Shown here one piece after another: positions 5,102 through 5,775 of a DNA stretch of 5,775 nt. Position 1 is the first letter of the stretch, and each line of letters opens with the position of its first letter. Below the pieces are notes generated by a model, which saw nothing but the letters and a program-made list of their open reading frames with translations, was not told where the DNA came from and made no database searches. Both the position numbers and the translations under genes were made by a program. The stretch covers positions 1 to 5,775 of the forward strand of contig JAQUTB010000127.1 in assembly GCA_028709985.1 (NCBI GenBank). The letters are read 5' to 3'. The DNA comes from Dethiosulfovibrio sp. Its GTDB lineage: Bacteria > Synergistota > Synergistia > Synergistales > Dethiosulfovibrionaceae.

Positions 5102-5775
5102 ATGATACAGTTGAAGAAAGCAGCGATAGGCGTCATCTCAGCGTTAGTACTAGGAGGGTCGGCCCTGGCTGGATTCGCTTTCGAAACTCCTCTCGTCATA
5201 GGGCATAGGGGAGCATGTGGATATGTCCCCGAACACACATTGAAGTCCTACGAGACCGCCATGGAGATGGGAGCGGACTACGTCGAGCCCGATCTGGTAT
5301 CCACCAAGGACGGCGTCCTGATATGCCGCCACGAGTGCGAGATAGGCGATACAACCGACGTAGCCGAGAGGTATCCGGACAGAAAGAGGAAGACCGTCAT
5401 CGACGGCAAGGAGATAGAGGGATGGTTTGCCGAGGATTTTACCCTCCAGGAGATAAAGACCCTGAGGGTCAAGGAGAGGACCGACTTTAGGGACCACTCA
5501 AAGGACGGCCTCTACAACGTTCCCACCTTTCAGGAGATGATATCACTGGTCAAAGAAAAAGAGAGGGAGCTAGGTAGGACCATCGGGATATACCCAGAGA
5601 CAAAGCACCCCAGCTATCACGATTCCATCGGATTATCCCTGGAGGAACCTCTCCTGTCGATTTTGACACAAAACGGCATGAACCACAAAGGAGCTCCGGT
5701 GTTCATACAGTCCTTTGAGATATCTAACCTAAAAGAGCTCCACGAAAAGACACCAATCAGGCTGGTGCAGCTTTT
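5102..5775 (+). CDS. glpQ: Secreted glycerophosphodiester phosphodiesterase, GlpQ type (partial, 3' end missing)
   Basis: The frame is open from ATG 5102 to the window edge (224 codons). GlpQ proteins usually have about 330-360 residues, so a third or more is missing. It hydrolyses glycerophosphodiesters from phospholipid breakdown to glycerol-3-phosphate and an alcohol. Residues 1-23 or 1-26 form a signal peptide (basic LKK, hydrophobic core, cleavage after ALA at 21-23 or GFA at 24-26), pointing to export. The active-site blocks are GHRGACGYVPEHT at 34-46 (H35, R36, E44), EPD at 62-64 (metal ligands E62 and D64), H77 in CRHE and E166/K168 in IYPETK. Similarity follows periplasmic E. coli GlpQ rather than cytosolic UgpQ, including the DFTLQEIKTL block and FIQSFE. 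GGAAGG at 5093-5098 is close to the ATG; an in-frame TTG at 5111 would give an MKKAAIG start with more usual spacing, so the start is uncertain by three codons. Confidence 0.92.
   Translation, partial: MIQLKKAAIGVISALVLGGSALAGFAFETPLVIGHRGACGYVPEHTLKSYETAMEMGADYVEPDLVSTKDGVLICRHECEIGDTTDVAERYPDRKRKTVIDGKEIEGWFAEDFTLQEIKTLRVKERTDFRDHSKDGLYNVPTFQEMISLVKEKERELGRTIGIYPETKHPSYHDSIGLSLEEPLLSILTQNGMNHKGAPVFIQSFEISNLKELHEKTPIRLVQL

Noticed and set aside
5150..5497. Minus-strand frames opposite glpQ
   Set aside because: They are antisense to well-conserved GlpQ catalytic motifs and have no supporting signals.
541..5775. A multi-gene defence or mobile system
   Set aside because: No transposase, integrase, nuclease, terminal repeats, attachment sites or CRISPR-like repeats are seen; all genes fit envelope, transport and metabolism.

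Overview
The window looks like a chromosomal stretch of an anaerobic, Gram-negative-type bacterium. The signs are a molybdenum hydroxylase of the kind found in strict anaerobes and an exported GlpQ-type phosphodiesterase. Synonymous codons lean strongly to AGG (Arg), ATA (Ile) and GGA (Gly) in a moderately GC-rich background. That style reminds me of Synergistota such as Dethiosulfovibrio, but this is an impression from codon use and gene types, not a demonstrated assignment.

Layout: (1) 1-333, minus strand, the N-terminal 111 residues of a Mop/xanthine-oxidase-family [2Fe-2S] protein that continues beyond the left edge. (2) 334-540, a divergent intergenic region. It holds an extended -10 promoter for the rightward genes and an unusual cluster of GGCC-cored palindromes. 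(3) 541-3835, a two-gene rightward operon: a polytopic LPG-synthase-TM/YbhN (UPF0104) membrane protein, overlapped by 17 bp by a 733-residue fusion protein. The fusion has an N-terminal membrane anchor, a calcineurin-like phosphoesterase domain with lost metal ligands, a second membrane segment and a complete GT4-type glycosyltransferase domain. (4) 3833-3863, a hairpin between convergent stop codons, probably a bidirectional terminator. (5) 3870-4940, minus strand, an AI-2E/PerM (UPF0118) family membrane protein. (6) 4941-5101, a second divergent intergenic region. (7) 5102 to the right edge, plus strand, a secreted GlpQ-type glycerophosphodiester phosphodiesterase, truncated by the window.

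The middle operon most plausibly works on an envelope glycolipid or polymer: the GT4 domain faces the cytoplasm and uses a sugar nucleotide, while the UPF0104 protein is a candidate lipid translocase or flippase-like partner. GlpQ recovers glycerol-3-phosphate from phospholipid head groups, so several genes share a membrane-lipid theme, though they are not all in one transcription unit. The most unusual item is the fusion of a degenerate, apparently extracytoplasmic phosphoesterase-like domain to a cytoplasmic glycosyltransferase. No RNA genes, mobile elements or CRISPR arrays were seen.
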